The notes beneath the pieces are model-generated. The model searched no databases and had not been told where the DNA came from. It saw only the letters and a list, made by a program, of their open reading frames with translations. From Sphaerotilus hippei (GTDB lineage Bacteria > Pseudomonadota > Gammaproteobacteria > Burkholderiales > Burkholderiaceae_C): a stretch of 64,000 nucleotides of DNA. Below are positions 20,460-30,334 of the stretch, piece by piece. Within the stretch, counting starts at the first letter, position 1. Every line of letters begins with the position of its first letter. The stretch spans positions 124,001 to 188,000 of the forward strand of contig NZ_QJJS01000007.1 of the NCBI RefSeq assembly GCF_003201595.1. The letters run 5' to 3'. A program made the translations under genes and the position numbers.

Positions 20460-23170
20460 GGGCGTTCCGAGGACAGGCTGCAGGAGGGGGAGGAAGACTC
20501 GGCCAGCGACTTGAGACGGTACAGCGCGTCCAGGGCAGCCCGAGGGGTGAGGGTATCAGGGTCGATCCGTGCCAGTTCGTCCAGCACGGGGGCGGGTGCG
20601 GCGGCGGCCGTGATCACCGCGGCGGGCGCCGGCTCGGCCGCGGTCGCCGCCACGGCCGGCAGCGGTTCCGGCTCGGCACCGAACAGGTCGATCTGGGTCT
20701 CGCCGGCCCGCTGCTGGGCTTCGAGCGACTCGAGCGCGCTGCGCGCCTGGCGCAGCACCGAACCCGGCATGCCGGCGAGGCGGGCGACCTGCACGCCGTA
20801 GCTGCGGCTGGCCGGGCCGGCCTCGATGGCGTGCAGGAACACGATGTCGTCGCCGCTCTCGGCGGCCGAGACGTGCATGTTCACCGCCTGCCGGTGGCGG
20901 GCCGGGAATTCGGTCAGCTCGAAGTAGTGCGTCGCGAACAGCGTGAAGGACCGGTTGCGGTCGTGCAGGTGGCTGGCGATCGCGCCGGCCAGCGCCAGGC
21001 CGTCGAAGGTCGAGGTGCCGCGGCCGATCTCGTCCATCAGCACCAGCGAATGTTCGGTGGCCCCGTGCAGGATGGCGCTGCCTTCGGTCATCTCGAGCAT
21101 GAAGGTCGACTGGGCGTTGGCCAGGTCGTCGGCCGCGCCGATGCGGGTGTGGATGGCGTCGATCGGGCCGAGCCGGCAGCGCGCCGCCGGCACCCAGGAG
21201 CCGATCGCCGCCAGCAGCACGATCACCGCCACCTGGCGCATGAAGGTGCTCTTGCCGCCCATGTTCGGGCCGGTCAGGATGACCATGCGGCGCGCGGCGT
21301 CGAGCCGGCAGTCGTTGGCGATGAAGCTGCCGGCGCCGGTCTCGGCCAGCCGGGCCTCGACCACCGGGTGGCGGCCCTGCTCGATGTCCAGGCAGGGGTG
21401 GCCGACGAACTCCGGCGCGCACCAGCCGAGCGTGGCCGCCCGTTCGGCCAGCGCGGCCAGCGCATCCAGGCTGGCCAGCGCCCGGCCCAGCTCGGCCAGC
21501 GGCACCAGATGGGCCTGCAGCGCATCAAGCACCTGCTCGTAGAGCCACTTCTCGCGTGCGAGCGAGCGCTCCTGGGCCGACAGGGCCTTGTCCTCGAAGG
21601 CCTTCAGCTCGGGCGTGATGAAGCGCTCGGCGTTCTTCAGCGTCTGGCGGCGCTGGTAGTCCAGCGGCACCTTGTCGACCTGGCCCATCGTCACTTCGAT
21701 GTAGAAGCCGTGCACCTTGTTGTACTGCACCCGCAGGTTGTTGATGCCGGTGCGGGTCCGCTCGCGGCTCTCCAGGTCGAGCAGGAAGGTGTCGCAGTGG
21801 GTGGCGATGCCCCGCAGCTCGTCGAGGTCGGCGTCGAAGCCGGGGGCGATCACGCCACCGTCGCGCAGCAGCACCGCGGGCTCCTCGGCGATGGCCCGCC
21901 GCAGCAGCGAGGCGATCGCCTCGTCCGGCGTCAGCGCGCCGTGCAGCGTGCGCAGCAGCGCGGCGCCGTCGGGCACCTGGCCGCGCAGGGCGGGCAGCGT
22001 GGCCAGGGTCTCGCGCAGGCCGGCGAGCTCCCGCGGGCGCACCTGGCGCAGTGCCGTGCGCGCGGTGATGCGCTGCACGTCGCTGACGTGGCGCAGCGCA
22101 TCGCGCAGCGGCTCGGTCGCGCGGGCCTCGAGCAGCGCGGCGATCGCGCCATGGCGTTCACGCGCCACCGCCCGATCGCGCAGCGGGTGGGTCAGCCAGT
22201 GGCGCAGCATGCGGCTGCCCATGCCGGTGCGGCAGGTGTCGAGCAGCGACAGCAGCGTCGGGGCGGCCTCGCCGCGCAGCGTCTGCGTCAGCTCGAGGTT
22301 GCGGTGCGTGGCCGGCGGCAGCTCCAGCAGGTCGCCGCTGCGCTCGACCGTCAGGGTGTTGATGTGCGAGAGCGCCCGCCCCTGGGTGTGTTCGGCGTAG
22401 CTCAGCAGCGCCGAGGCGGCGGCATGCGCCACGCCCAGGTCCTGGGCATTGAAGCCGGCCAGGTGCGCCACCCGCAGCTGCTCGCGCAGCTTGCGCTCGC
22501 CCAGGCCACGATCGAACTGCCAGCCCGGGCGGGTGATCACCGGTGCGCTGCAGGCGCGCAGGGCGGCCGGGCGCTGGTCGGCGGCGGTCTCCGCGCTGAC
22601 CAGCACCTCCGCCGGCGCGAGCCGTGCCAGCCAGGCGCCGAGTTCACGTTCGCTGCATTCGGTCAGGCCGAGCTGGCCGCTGGCCAGCGCCAGCCACGCC
22701 AGGCCGAAGCTCGGCGAGGCCGCAGGCCCCTGCCGGCACAGCGCCAGCAGGCGGGTGTCCTCGCGGTCGTCGAGCAGCTCGGTGTCGGTGATGGTGCCGG
22801 GGGTGACGACCCGCACCACCTTGCGCTCGACCGGCCCCTTGCTCGCCCCGACCTCGCCGACCTGCTCGGCGATCGCCACCGCCTCGCCCAGGCGGATCAG
22901 CCGGGCCAGGTAGTTCTCGACCGAATGCACCGGCACGCCGGCCATCACCACCGGCTCGCCATTGCTCTGGCCGCGGGTGGTGATGGTGATGTCGAGCAGC
23001 CGGTGGGCACGACGGGCGTCCTCGAAGAAGAGCTCGTAGAAGTCGCCCATCCGGTAGAACACCAGCGTGTCCGGGAACTCGGTCTTGATGCGCAGGTACT
23101 GCGCCATCATCGGCGTGTGGCCGGCAAAGCTCGGCTCGGCGCCCGGCGGCGGGGAGGTGATGGCGTTCAC
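20456..23170 (-). CDS. mutS: DNA mismatch repair protein MutS
   Basis: A 904-residue MutS. The mismatch-recognition domain has [11 protein letters not shown] (the Phe-x-Glu wedge), and the C-terminal ATPase domain has Walker [11 protein letters not shown] and Walker [16 protein letters not shown]. The chosen start is GTG at 23168-23170, preceded by GGAG, 26 bases after the suhB stop; an ATG at 23233 lies inside suhB and one at 23110 would drop the N-terminal HTP motif. A Pro/Ala-rich linker (about residues 815-870) precedes the C-terminal helices. The stop overlaps the Anbu start. Confidence 0.96.
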   Translation of the reverse strand: MNAITSPPPGAEPSFAGHTPMMAQYLRIKTEFPDTLVFYRMGDFYELFFEDARRAHRLLDITITTRGQSNGEPVVMAGVPVHSVENYLARLIRLGEAVAIAEQVGEVGASKGPVERKVVRVVTPGTITDTELLDDREDTRLLALCRQGPAASPSFGLAWLALASGQLGLTECSERELGAWLARLAPAEVLVSAETAADQRPAALRACSAPVITRPGWQFDRGLGERKLREQLRVAHLAGFNAQDLGVAHAAASALLSYAEHTQGRALSHINTLTVERSGDLLELPPATHRNLELTQTLRGEAAPTLLSLLDTCRTGMGSRMLRHWLTHPLRDRAVARERHGAIAALLEARATEPLRDALRHVSDVQRITARTALRQVRPRELAGLRETLATLPALRGQVPDGAALLRTLHGALTPDEAIASLLRRAIAEEPAVLLRDGGVIAPGFDADLDELRGIATHCDTFLLDLESRERTRTGINNLRVQYNKVHGFYIEVTMGQVDKVPLDYQRRQTLKNAERFITPELKAFEDKALSAQERSLAREKWLYEQVLDALQAHLVPLAELGRALASLDALAALAERAATLGWCAPEFVGHPCLDIEQGRHPVVEARLAETGAGSFIANDCRLDAARRMVILTGPNMGGKSTFMRQVAVIVLLAAIGSWVPAARCRLGPIDAIHTRIGAADDLANAQSTFMLEMTEGSAILHGATEHSLVLMDEIGRGTSTFDGLALAGAIASHLHDRNRSFTLFATHYFELTEFPARHRQAVNMHVSAAESGDDIVFLHAIEAGPASRSYGVQVARLAGMPGSVLRQARSALESLEAQQRAGETQIDLFGAEPEPLPAVAATAAEPAPAAVITAAAAPAPVLDELARIDPDTLTPRAALDALYRLKSLAESSSPSCSLSSERP

Positions 23171-23195
23171 GGCAGGCGGCTCCGCTGCGCCCGGA

Positions 23196-24401
23196 TCAGA
23201 ACGGCGCGTCGTCGTCGCGGCGCGGGCCGCCACGGCGCGGTGCGGGTTCCGGCTCGGCCGGCGGCATGTCGGCCTTGCGGATGCGCGTGGGCTTGCGCAC
23301 GACCACGGGCACCGGCGCCGGGGCCTCTTCCTCGACCGGATCGAAGGCCGCGGCCAGCGCCTGGGCCGGGGTCATCTCGAACGTCGGCTCGACCAGCGTC
23401 GAGCCCGGGCGGCTGGCCGAGAACGGCACCAGCACCTCGTCGGCCGGGGCGGCGGCTGCGGCCTCGGCTTCGGCGGCTGCGGCCGTCACCCGAGTCTTCA
23501 GGCGGCTGGTGCTGCGCGCCGGCTTGGCCGGAGCGGGGGCGGCGGCCTGCGCGGCGGCGGCACGCGTCTCGGCGGCCGGCTCGTCGTCCTTGATCATGCG
23601 GGTGTAGGGCGCCAGGATCTGCACCAGCTGGGCATAGATCTTGGGCGAGCCGCAGACCAGCTCACGCTGGTAGAGGTAGTCGGCCTCGCCGGTGAAGTTG
23701 CCCACCAGGCCGCCGGCCTCGGTGACGATCAGCGAGCCCGCGGCGACGTCCCAGGGCTGCAGGCCGGTCTCGAAGAAGCCGTCATACCAGCCGGCGGCGA
23801 CGTAGCAGAGGTCGAGCGCCGCGGCGCCCGGGCGGCGCACGCCGGCGCAGCTCTGCATGATCTCGTCGAACATCTTCATGTAGCGGCGGAAGTTGTCGCC
23901 CTTGCGGAAGGGGAAGCCGGTGCCGATCAGGCAGTCGGCCAGGCGGATGCGCCGCGACACGCGCAGGCGCTTGTCGTTGAGGTAGGCCCCGCGGCCCTTG
24001 GTCGCGTAGAACAGGTCGTTGCGGCTCGGGTCGTAGACGACGGCCTGCTCGACCCGGCCCTTGAAGGCCAGCGCGATCGAGACCGCGTACTGCGGGAAGC
24101 CGTGGATGAAGTTGGTCGTGCCGTCGAGCGGATCGATGATCCAGACGAAGTCGCTGTGCTTGGCGCCCTGGGCGCGGCCGGTCTCCTCGCCGAGGATGGC
24201 GTGGCCGGGATAGGCCTGCAGCAGCGTGTCGATGATGGCCTGCTCGGCCGCCTGGTCGACTTCGGTGACGAAGTCGTTGGGCCCCTTGCTGGTCACGGTC
24301 AGGCGGTCCAGATCCAGGCTGGCGCGGTTGATGATCGCACCGGCTGCTCGCGCGGCCTTGATGGCGATGTTGAGCATCGGATGCAGATTGGCTTGCGACA
24401 T
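23196..24401 (-). CDS. suhB: Inositol monophosphatase SuhB with long C-terminal tail
   Basis: A 401-residue protein. Residues 1 to about 265 form a complete inositol monophosphatase domain with metal-site motifs [17 protein letters not shown] and [16 protein letters not shown]. SuhB proteins also act in rRNA antitermination in E. coli. The remaining 135 residues are rich in Ala, Pro, Glu and Arg and end RRDDDAPF; typical SuhB stops near 267. The ATG at 24399-24401 begins [18 protein letters not shown]. mutS follows after 25 bases. Confidence 0.93.
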   Translation of the reverse strand: MSQANLHPMLNIAIKAARAAGAIINRASLDLDRLTVTSKGPNDFVTEVDQAAEQAIIDTLLQAYPGHAILGEETGRAQGAKHSDFVWIIDPLDGTTNFIHGFPQYAVSIALAFKGRVEQAVVYDPSRNDLFYATKGRGAYLNDKRLRVSRRIRLADCLIGTGFPFRKGDNFRRYMKMFDEIMQSCAGVRRPGAAALDLCYVAAGWYDGFFETGLQPWDVAAGSLIVTEAGGLVGNFTGEADYLYQRELVCGSPKIYAQLVQILAPYTRMIKDDEPAAETRAAAAQAAAPAPAKPARSTSRLKTRVTAAAAEAEAAAAAPADEVLVPFSASRPGSTLVEPTFEMTPAQALAAAFDPVEEEAPAPVPVVVRKPTRIRKADMPPAEPEPAPRRGGPRRDDDAPF

Positions 24402-24526
24402 GAGTGCAACTCTCTGACGTGAAGAAGGGGCTGACGGAAAAAAAGAGCGGGGCCGGGCACGCTCGGTGCCTCTGGCCGGACGACCGCGCGGTGCGCTCGA
24501 GGCGCCCGCTGTCATCCGCCAGACCG

Positions 24527-24540
24527 ACGACCGCGGTCGT
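24527..24540. promoter_or_regulatory. 14-bp palindrome between divergent suhB and trmJ
   Basis: ACGACCGCGGTCGT is a perfect palindrome. It sits just upstream of the trmJ -10 (24547) and downstream of the suhB -10 (24561-24566), a position suited to a regulator of both. Confidence 0.45.
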
Positions 24541-24546
24541 CCAGCC

Positions 24547-24552
24547 TATGAT
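24547..24552 (+). promoter_or_regulatory. trmJ -10 promoter element
   Basis: TATGAT on the plus strand, 61 bases before the trmJ start. No clear -35; that region overlaps the palindrome. Confidence 0.4.
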
Positions 24553-24560
24553 GGTCGGCC

Positions 24561-24590
24561 ATTCTAGCGGGCCGCCCCGCTGCCTGTCAC
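24561..24590 (-). promoter_or_regulatory. suhB promoter
   Basis: On the minus strand GTGACA (24590-24585) is separated by 18 bases from TAGAAT (24566-24561). The pair is a good sigma-70 type match, with a leader of about 150 bases to suhB. Confidence 0.5.
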
Positions 24591-24612
24591 CTGCCTGGAT
24601 TGCGCCGTCCCT

Positions 24613-25380
24613 GTGTCCGACCTCGAAGAACCGATTCCCGCCACCGCCTGCCACGTGCCCGCTCCCGCCCGCGACAGCACCCGTTTCGTGCTGGTGAACA
24701 CCAGCCACCCCGGCAATGTCGGCTCGACCGCACGGGCGATGAAGGTGATGGGGTTTTCCGACCTGGTGCTGGTCGCGCCCCGGTTCCGGGACGTGCTCAG
24801 CCGCGAGGAGACCGTCGCCATGGCCAGCGGTGCGGCCGACATCCTGGTGCGCACGCGCATCGTCGACACGCTGGAGCAGGCGCTCGAGGGCGTGCAGGTG
24901 GCCTGCGCCACGGCGATGACGCCACGCGACTTCGGCCCGCCCACCCATGCGCCGCGTGAGCACCTGCCCGTGCTGGCCGCCGGTGCGGCCTCGGTGGCCT
25001 TCGTGTTCGGCAGCGAGCGCTACGGCATGTCCAACGAGGATGTCTACCGCTGCCAGGTCTGCCTGTCCATCCCGACCCGCGAGGCCTACGGCTCGCTGAA
25101 CCTGGCGCAGGCGGTGCAGCTGATGGCCTACGAATGGCGCCAGGCGCTGGGGGGCTTCGACGTCGCGCCGCGCACCGCCGAGCCGCAGCGCGCGACGATC
25201 CCGGCGGTGCAGGGGGTGCTGTCGCACTGGGAGCAGGCGCTGGTGCACCTCGGCTTTCTCGACCCGGCGGCCCCGCGCAAGCTGATGCCGCGCCTGAACC
25301 AGTTGCTCAACCGGGCCGAGCTGGGCGATGAAGAGGTGCACATCCTGCGCGGCATCGCCCGGGCCATCCTGAAGCGCTGA
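24613..25380 (+). CDS. trmJ: tRNA (cytidine/uridine-2'-O-)-methyltransferase TrmJ
   Basis: A 255-residue SPOUT methyltransferase. The N-terminal VLVNTSHPGNVGSTARAMKV and the knot region VAFVFGSERYGMSNED, then SIPTREAYGSLNLAQAVQL, are diagnostic of the TrmH/TrmJ group; TrmJ modifies position 32 of several tRNAs. The start is GTG at 24613. The C-terminal dimerisation extension is present, favouring TrmJ over TrmL. It is divergent from suhB and followed by cysE after 84 bases. Confidence 0.9.
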   Translation: MSDLEEPIPATACHVPAPARDSTRFVLVNTSHPGNVGSTARAMKVMGFSDLVLVAPRFRDVLSREETVAMASGAADILVRTRIVDTLEQALEGVQVACATAMTPRDFGPPTHAPREHLPVLAAGAASVAFVFGSERYGMSNEDVYRCQVCLSIPTREAYGSLNLAQAVQLMAYEWRQALGGFDVAPRTAEPQRATIPAVQGVLSHWEQALVHLGFLDPAAPRKLMPRLNQLLNRAELGDEEVHILRGIARAILKR

Positions 25381-25464
25381 GCCGCGCCGGCGCCGTGACG
25401 GCCTGCACGGATCCGGCCCAGACCCTACACTGAAGCCCAACGATCCTCATCACCGACCGCCGCC

Positions 25465-26244
25465 ATGTTCTCCCGCCTGCGTGAAGACGTCGCCTGCATC
25501 CTCGAGCGCGACCCCGCCGCCAAGTCCGCCTTCGAGGTGCTGACCTGCTATCCCGGCCTGCACGCGCTGGTCATGCACCGCTGGGCCCACGCCTGCTGGG
25601 TCCACGGCCTGCGCTGGCCGGGGCGTTTCATCTCCCACATCGCCCGCTGGCTGACCGGCATCGAGATCCACCCGGGCGCGACCTTCGGTCGCCGGGTGTT
25701 CATCGACCACGGCATGGGCGTGGTCATCGGCGAGATGGCCGAGATCGGCGACGACTGCACCATCTACCAGGGCGTGACGCTGGGCGGCACCTCGCTGGTC
25801 AAGGGCGCCAAGCGCCACCCGACGCTCGGGCGCGGGGTCATCGTCGGCGCCCATGCCTGCGTGCTGGGCGGCTTCACGGTGGGCGAGGGCGCACGCGTGG
25901 GCTCCGGCGCGGTGGTCACCAAGCCGGTGCCGGCCAACGCCACGGCCGTGGGCAACCCGGCGCGCATCATCGTCGCCAGCGAGGAGGCCAAGCGCGAGAG
26001 CGTGGCCGCCCGCATGGGCTTCTCGGCCTATGGCGTGACCCAGGGCGACGATCCGGTGGCCCAGGCGATGAAGGGCCTGATCGACAACGCGGCCGGGCAC
26101 GAGCACCAGATCGCGCTGCTGTGGCAGGCGATCGAGAAGCTGTCGGCGCGCGCCCGCGAGCTGCCGGCCGACCCCTGCGTGCCGCAGGACGCCTGCACCA
26201 CCGAGCGTTTCGACGCCGAGCGCCTCACCCGCCTGGTGAAGTGA
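25465..26244 (+). CDS. cysE: Serine O-acetyltransferase
   Basis: A 259-residue acetyltransferase making O-acetylserine from serine and acetyl-CoA, the entry step to cysteine. The N-terminal helical region leads into HRWAHACW, then a left-handed beta-helix with IEIHPGATFGRRVFIDHGMG and catalytic histidines. The C-terminal region after about residue 185 is longer than in short CysE forms. The ATG at 25465 is well placed. It converges tightly with mogA, with only 9 bases between stop codons. Confidence 0.95.
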   Translation: MFSRLREDVACILERDPAAKSAFEVLTCYPGLHALVMHRWAHACWVHGLRWPGRFISHIARWLTGIEIHPGATFGRRVFIDHGMGVVIGEMAEIGDDCTIYQGVTLGGTSLVKGAKRHPTLGRGVIVGAHACVLGGFTVGEGARVGSGAVVTKPVPANATAVGNPARIIVASEEAKRESVAARMGFSAYGVTQGDDPVAQAMKGLIDNAAGHEHQIALLWQAIEKLSARARELPADPCVPQDACTTERFDAERLTRLVK

Positions 26245-26253
26245 GCCGGCGCT

Positions 26254-26850
26254 TCAGGCGCGGGCGGGACGCTGCGCCGACTTCGGCCGGAAGGCCTGGC
26301 AGACGCTGTCGTCGGTCTCCAGGTAGGGCCCGCCGATGAGGTCGATGCAGTAGGGCACCGCGGCGAAGATGCCCGGGCAGGGCGGCACGGCCTGCGGCAG
26401 GCCCTCGAGCGTCTCGGCGATCGCCCGCGGCTGGCCCGGCAGGTTGATGATCAGTGTGCGGCCGCGAATCACCGCGACCTGGCGCGACAGGATGGCCGTG
26501 GGCACGAAGCGCAGGCTGATCTGGCGCATCTGCTCGCCGAAACCCGGCATCTCCTTGTCCGCCACCGCCAGCGTCGCCTCGGGCGTCACGTCGCGCCGGG
26601 CCGGGCCGGTGCCGCCGGTGGTCAGCACCAGGTCGCAGGCCTGCTGGTCGACCAGCTCGATCAGCGTGGCGCTGATGCCCGCCTGCTCGTCCGGAATCAG
26701 CCGCGTGACCCACTGCACCGGGTTGCGCAGGGCGCGGCCGAGCCAGTCCTGCAGCGCCGGCAGGCCCTTGTCCTCGTAGACCCCGCTGCTGGCGCGGTCG
26801 CTGATCGAGACCAGGCCCACCCGCACCGGTGCGGCGTCATTCGTCGCCAT
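26254..26850 (-). CDS. mogA: Molybdopterin adenylyltransferase MogA
   Basis: A 198-residue protein of the MogA/MoaB fold. VGLVSISDRASSGVYEDKG and the nucleotide-binding LVLTTGGTGPARRDVTPEA are clear, as is INLPGQPRAI. MogA adenylylates molybdopterin before molybdenum insertion. The ATG at 26848-26850 overlaps the darP stop by 14 bases; a start at 26871 is possible but less typical. Co-transcription with darP is likely. No other molybdenum cofactor genes are in the window. Confidence 0.92.
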   Translation of the reverse strand: MATNDAAPVRVGLVSISDRASSGVYEDKGLPALQDWLGRALRNPVQWVTRLIPDEQAGISATLIELVDQQACDLVLTTGGTGPARRDVTPEATLAVADKEMPGFGEQMRQISLRFVPTAILSRQVAVIRGRTLIINLPGQPRAIAETLEGLPQAVPPCPGIFAAVPYCIDLIGGPYLETDDSVCQAFRPKSAQRPARA

Positions 26851-27448
26851 CGTCGTCCTCTTCCTCGTCACGGGCCGCCGCGGCTGCAGTCGCGGCGGCC
26901 TGCGCGGCCTTGACCAGCTGGAACAGGTCGCGGTAGGAGCGGCCCTTGCGGTCCGGCGTGCCGCCGGCGGGCTGGGCCTGCAGCGCCTTCTCGATGTCCT
27001 TGCGGGCGCTGCGGATCAGCGAGCGCAGCTGCTGCACGTCGGTGTCGGGGTGGTCGCCCATCCAGGTCGTCAGGGCCTGGTCGTCGGCCAGCAGCAGGTC
27101 GCGCCAGCGCTCGGCCTCGTGCAGCGCGAGCGTCTCGCGCGCGCCGGGCACCTTCATGGCGGCCACCGCCTCGCGCAGCGGCTCCGGGTCGATGCCCCGC
27201 ATCAGCTTGCCCACGTACTGCAGCTGGCGGCGCCGGCCTTCGTGCGAGCGGATGCCGCGCAGGTCGTTCAGCGCGTCGCGCAGGTTCTCGGGCATGTCCA
27301 GCGCGGCCAGCCGGTTCTCGGGCAGTTCCAGCAGGGCCGAACCCAGGGCCTGGAGGTCGTGGCTGACCTTCTTGAGCTGGGTCTTGCTGGGACGGTCGTC
27401 GCCGTCTTCGATGTTGGTGTCGGGTGTGTTCACGGGGATGGTGGGCAA
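26837..27448 (-). CDS. darP: Ribosome maturation factor DarP/YjgA (DUF615)
   Basis: A 203-residue helical protein of the DUF615 family, shown in E. coli to bind pre-50S particles and aid peptidyl-transferase centre maturation. SKTQLKKVSHDLQALG, PENLRDAL and RRRQLQYVGKLMRGID are family motifs. The C-terminus is an acidic run (DEEEDDDGDE). The start appears to be TTG at 27446-27448; GTG at 27431-27433 is an alternative losing five residues. It is divergent from pmbA, a common gene pair. Confidence 0.93.
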   Translation of the reverse strand: MPTIPVNTPDTNIEDGDDRPSKTQLKKVSHDLQALGSALLELPENRLAALDMPENLRDALNDLRGIRSHEGRRRQLQYVGKLMRGIDPEPLREAVAAMKVPGARETLALHEAERWRDLLLADDQALTTWMGDHPDTDVQQLRSLIRSARKDIEKALQAQPAGGTPDRKGRSYRDLFQLVKAAQAAATAAAAARDEEEDDDGDE

Positions 27449-27519
27449 GGGAGCCTGAGGAGCCGGAGTGCGGCGCTGGGTAGCCGGTCGCCCGCCCCTG
27501 GGCGCGCATGACCGGCGGC

Positions 27520-27526
27520 TATCATA
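27520..27526. promoter_or_regulatory. Overlapping -10 elements for pmbA and darP
   Basis: TATCAT on the plus strand (27520-27525) and TATGAT on the minus strand (27526-27521) overlap in the divergent gap. -35 elements are unclear. Confidence 0.35.
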
Positions 27527-27598
27527 CGAGCGCCCCGGACAGGCTGCCGATCACCGTGGTCGTCGGCCTTGTCCGACCGTCTCGCCCCGGACCCCCAC

Positions 27599-28978
27599 AT
27601 GACCGCAGCCAACGAAACCCAAAGCCCCGGATTTGCCCATACCCGAGCCCAGTTCCAGCAGCTGGTCGAGGACACGCTGGCCATCGCCCGCCAGCTCGGC
27701 GCCAGCGATGCCGGCGTCGAAGTCTCCGAGGGCGCGGGCCTGTCGGTGTCGGTGCGCAAGGGCCAGATCGAGAACGTCGAGCGCAACCGGGACAAGGGCA
27801 TCGGCGTGAGCGTCTACCTCGGCCAGCGCCGCGGCAACGCCAGCACCTCCGACTTCTCGCCGACCGCGCTGCGCCAGACCGTGCAGGCGGCCTTCGACAT
27901 CGCCCGCTTCACCGCCGAGGACAGCGCCGCCGGCCTGCCCGACGTGGCCGACCTGGCCCTGGGCGAGGCGGCCGAGCGTGACCTCGACCTGTTCCACCCC
28001 TGGGCGGTCGATGCCGCGGCTGCGGCCGAACTGGCGCTGCGCTGCGAGGCGGCCGCGATGGGGGTCGACGCGCGAATCACCAACTCCGAAGGTGCTGCCG
28101 TCTCGGCCCAGCAGTCGCACTTCTTCTCCGGCAACAGCCGCGGTTTCCGCGGCGGTTACGCCAGCTCGCGCCACTCGCTGTCGGTCTCGCCGATCGCCGG
28201 GCGCGGCAAGGACATGCAGCGCGACGGCTGGTACAGCTCGATGCGCTCGGCCGACGACCTGGCCTCGCCCGAGGCGATCGGCCGCTACGCCGCCGAGCGG
28301 GCGCTGTCGCGGCTGAAGTCGCGCAAGATCGCCACCTGCGAGGTGCCGGTGCTGTTCGAGGCGCCGGTGGCCGCCGGCCTGCTGGGCGCCTACGTGCAGG
28401 CCACCAGCGGCGGCGCGCTCTACCGCAAGACCACCTTCCTGAACGACAGCCTCGGCCAGGCCGTGTTCCCGGACCACATCGACATCCACGAGGATCCGCA
28501 CCGGCTCAAGGGCAAGGGCAGCGCGCCCTTCGACGACGAGGGGGTGGTCACCCGGCCGCGCCAGGTCGTCGACGGCGGGGTCACGCAGGGTTATTTCCTG
28601 TCGAGCTACTCGGCCCGCAAGCTCGGCATGCGCACCACCGGCAACGCCGGCGGCTCGCAGAACCTGGTGATGAACAGCCGCTTCACCCGCGCCGACGACC
28701 ACCTCGAGGAGATGCTGCGCAAGCTGCACCGCGGCCTGTTCGTCGTCGAGCTGATGGGCCAGGGCGTCAACTACGTGACCGGCGATTATTCGCGTGGCGC
28801 GGCCGGTTTCTGGGTCGAGGACGGCCGCATCGCCTACCCGGTGCACGAGATCACCATCGCCGGCCACCTGGGCGACATGTTCCGCCAGATCGCCGCGGTC
28901 GGTGCCGACGCCTACACGATGGGCGGCAAGACCGTCGGCTCGATCCTGATCGAGCGCATGACCCTGGCCGGGCACTGA
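27599..28978 (+). CDS. pmbA: Metalloprotease PmbA/TldE
   Basis: A 459-residue TldE-type subunit of the TldD/TldE protease, which trims modified peptides such as microcin B17 precursors and helps degrade CcdA. The N-terminal GAGLSVSVRKGQIENVERN and C-terminal glycine-rich barrel (GRIAYPVHEITIAGHL) match PmbA. The metal-ligand histidine motif is a TldD feature and is not expected here. The ATG at 27599 is chosen over an in-frame TTG at 27569. No tldD is in the window. Confidence 0.95.
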   Translation: MTAANETQSPGFAHTRAQFQQLVEDTLAIARQLGASDAGVEVSEGAGLSVSVRKGQIENVERNRDKGIGVSVYLGQRRGNASTSDFSPTALRQTVQAAFDIARFTAEDSAAGLPDVADLALGEAAERDLDLFHPWAVDAAAAAELALRCEAAAMGVDARITNSEGAAVSAQQSHFFSGNSRGFRGGYASSRHSLSVSPIAGRGKDMQRDGWYSSMRSADDLASPEAIGRYAAERALSRLKSRKIATCEVPVLFEAPVAAGLLGAYVQATSGGALYRKTTFLNDSLGQAVFPDHIDIHEDPHRLKGKGSAPFDDEGVVTRPRQVVDGGVTQGYFLSSYSARKLGMRTTGNAGGSQNLVMNSRFTRADDHLEEMLRKLHRGLFVVELMGQGVNYVTGDYSRGAAGFWVEDGRIAYPVHEITIAGHLGDMFRQIAAVGADAYTMGGKTVGSILIERMTLAGH

Positions 28979-29060
28979 GACTCGGCGGCGTGGCGGGCGC
29001 GCATCACTACGCAATACCGCGCAGGGGTTAGCCCCGTCGCGGTCGGGCGGGAGCGCTTCC

Positions 29061-29066
29061 TAGAAT
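29061..29066 (+). promoter_or_regulatory. Possible -10 element of the TRAP receptor gene
   Basis: TAGAAT, 44 bases before the start codon at 29111. No good -35 at the expected distance. Confidence 0.3.
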
Positions 29067-29110
29067 CATCTCGCTCACCAACACGTCTCAAACACGCAGG
29101 AGTCCCGCAC

Positions 29111-30193
29111 ATGGAACGTCGTTCCTTCATCCGCAAGACCGGTCTGGCAGGCGTTCTGGCTGCCGCCTCCGCACCGGCGGTGGTCCACGCCCAGTCGACC
29201 ATCCGCTGGCGCCTGGCGTCGAGTTTCCCCAAGTCGCTCGACACCATCTATGGCGGGGCAGACGTCTTCTCCAAGAAGGTCAGCGAGATGACGGGCGGCA
29301 AGTTCACCATCTCGGTGCACGCCGGTGGTGAGCTGATGCCGGCGTTCGGCGTGGTCGACGGCGTGCAGAACGGCACGGTCGAGATGGCCCACACCGTGCC
29401 CTACTACTTCTTCGGCAAGGACGAGACCTTCGCGCTGGGCGCGGCGATCCCCTTCGGCATGAACAGCCGCCAGATGACGGCCTGGATGTACGAAGGCAAC
29501 GGTCTGAAGCTGATGCGCGAGTTCTACGCCAAGTACTCGATGATCAACTTCCCCGGCGGCAACACCGGGGCCCAGATGGGCGGCTGGTACCGCAAGCCCA
29601 TCAAGTCGATGGCCGACATGAAGGGCCTGAAGTTCCGCGTCGGCGGCTTCGCCGGCAAGGTGGTCGAGCGCCTGGGTGGCGTGCCGCAGAACATCCCGGG
29701 GGGCGAGATCTACCAGGCGCTGGAGAAGGGCACCATCGACGCGGCCGAGTGGATCGGCCCCTACGACGACCAGAAGCTGGGCTTCAACAAGGTCGCGCCG
29801 AACTACGCCTACCCGGCCTGGTGGGAAGGCGGCCCGCAGATCGACTTCTTCATCAACCAGAAGGCGTATGACGCGCTGTCGGCCGAGTACAAGGCCATCG
29901 TCGAGTGCGCGGCCGCCGCGGCCCACAGCAGCATGCAGGCCAAGTACGACGCCAAGAACCCGCTGGCGCTCAAGCAGCTGGTCGCCGGTGGCACCAAGCT
30001 CTTCCCGTTCCCGAAGGACGTGATGGACGCGGCCTTCAAGGAGTCGATGGCGCTCTACAGCGAGATCTCGGCCAAGAACCCGAACTGGAAGAAGGTCTAC
30101 GACGACTTCTCGAAGTTCCGCGCCGACCAGAACCTGTGGTTCAAGTTCACCGAGGCCAAGTTCGACAGCTTCATGCAGAGCCAGAAGCTGTAA
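29111..30193 (+). CDS. TRAP transporter substrate-binding protein DctP family
   Basis: A 360-residue periplasmic receptor. The N-terminus MERRSFIRKTGLAG has a twin-arginine signal with cleavage near VHA-QS (about residue 27). The mature protein has the DctP fold with GLKFRVGGFAGKVVERLGG, the arginine that binds the ligand carboxylate, and GGEIYQALEKGTIDAAEWIG. The GP-YDDQKLGFNKVAPNY segment resembles receptors for alpha-keto or aromatic acids. AGGAG at 29097-29101 marks the start. No dctQ or dctM gene is adjacent, so this is an orphan receptor. Confidence 0.92.
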   Translation: MERRSFIRKTGLAGVLAAASAPAVVHAQSTIRWRLASSFPKSLDTIYGGADVFSKKVSEMTGGKFTISVHAGGELMPAFGVVDGVQNGTVEMAHTVPYYFFGKDETFALGAAIPFGMNSRQMTAWMYEGNGLKLMREFYAKYSMINFPGGNTGAQMGGWYRKPIKSMADMKGLKFRVGGFAGKVVERLGGVPQNIPGGEIYQALEKGTIDAAEWIGPYDDQKLGFNKVAPNYAYPAWWEGGPQIDFFINQKAYDALSAEYKAIVECAAAAAHSSMQAKYDAKNPLALKQLVAGGTKLFPFPKDVMDAAFKESMALYSEISAKNPNWKKVYDDFSKFRADQNLWFKFTEAKFDSFMQSQKL

Positions 30194-30245
30194 TCCGGCC
30201 CGCACGGCGGGTGCCTCGCGGCACCCCCGGCACCTCTGCCCCGCC

Positions 30246-30276
30246 AACCCCGTCCGCCCCGTGCGGACGGGGTTTT
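30246..30276 (+). terminator. Terminator after the TRAP receptor gene
   Basis: CCCCGTCCG (30248-30256) pairs with CGGACGGGG (30264-30272) around 7 bases. Four T residues follow. Confidence 0.8.
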
Positions 30277-30321
30277 GTCCTTCCTGGTCCGCCCGGTCGG
30301 GGCACGCGGGCGCCGGCTGCC

Positions 30322-30327
30322 TAGAAT
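30322..30327 (+). promoter_or_regulatory. -10 element adjoining the DMT permease start
   Basis: TAGAAT ends 7 bases before the ATG at 30335, so transcription would begin at or next to the start codon (leaderless mRNA). Confidence 0.4.
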
Positions 30328-30334
30328 CGGCGCG

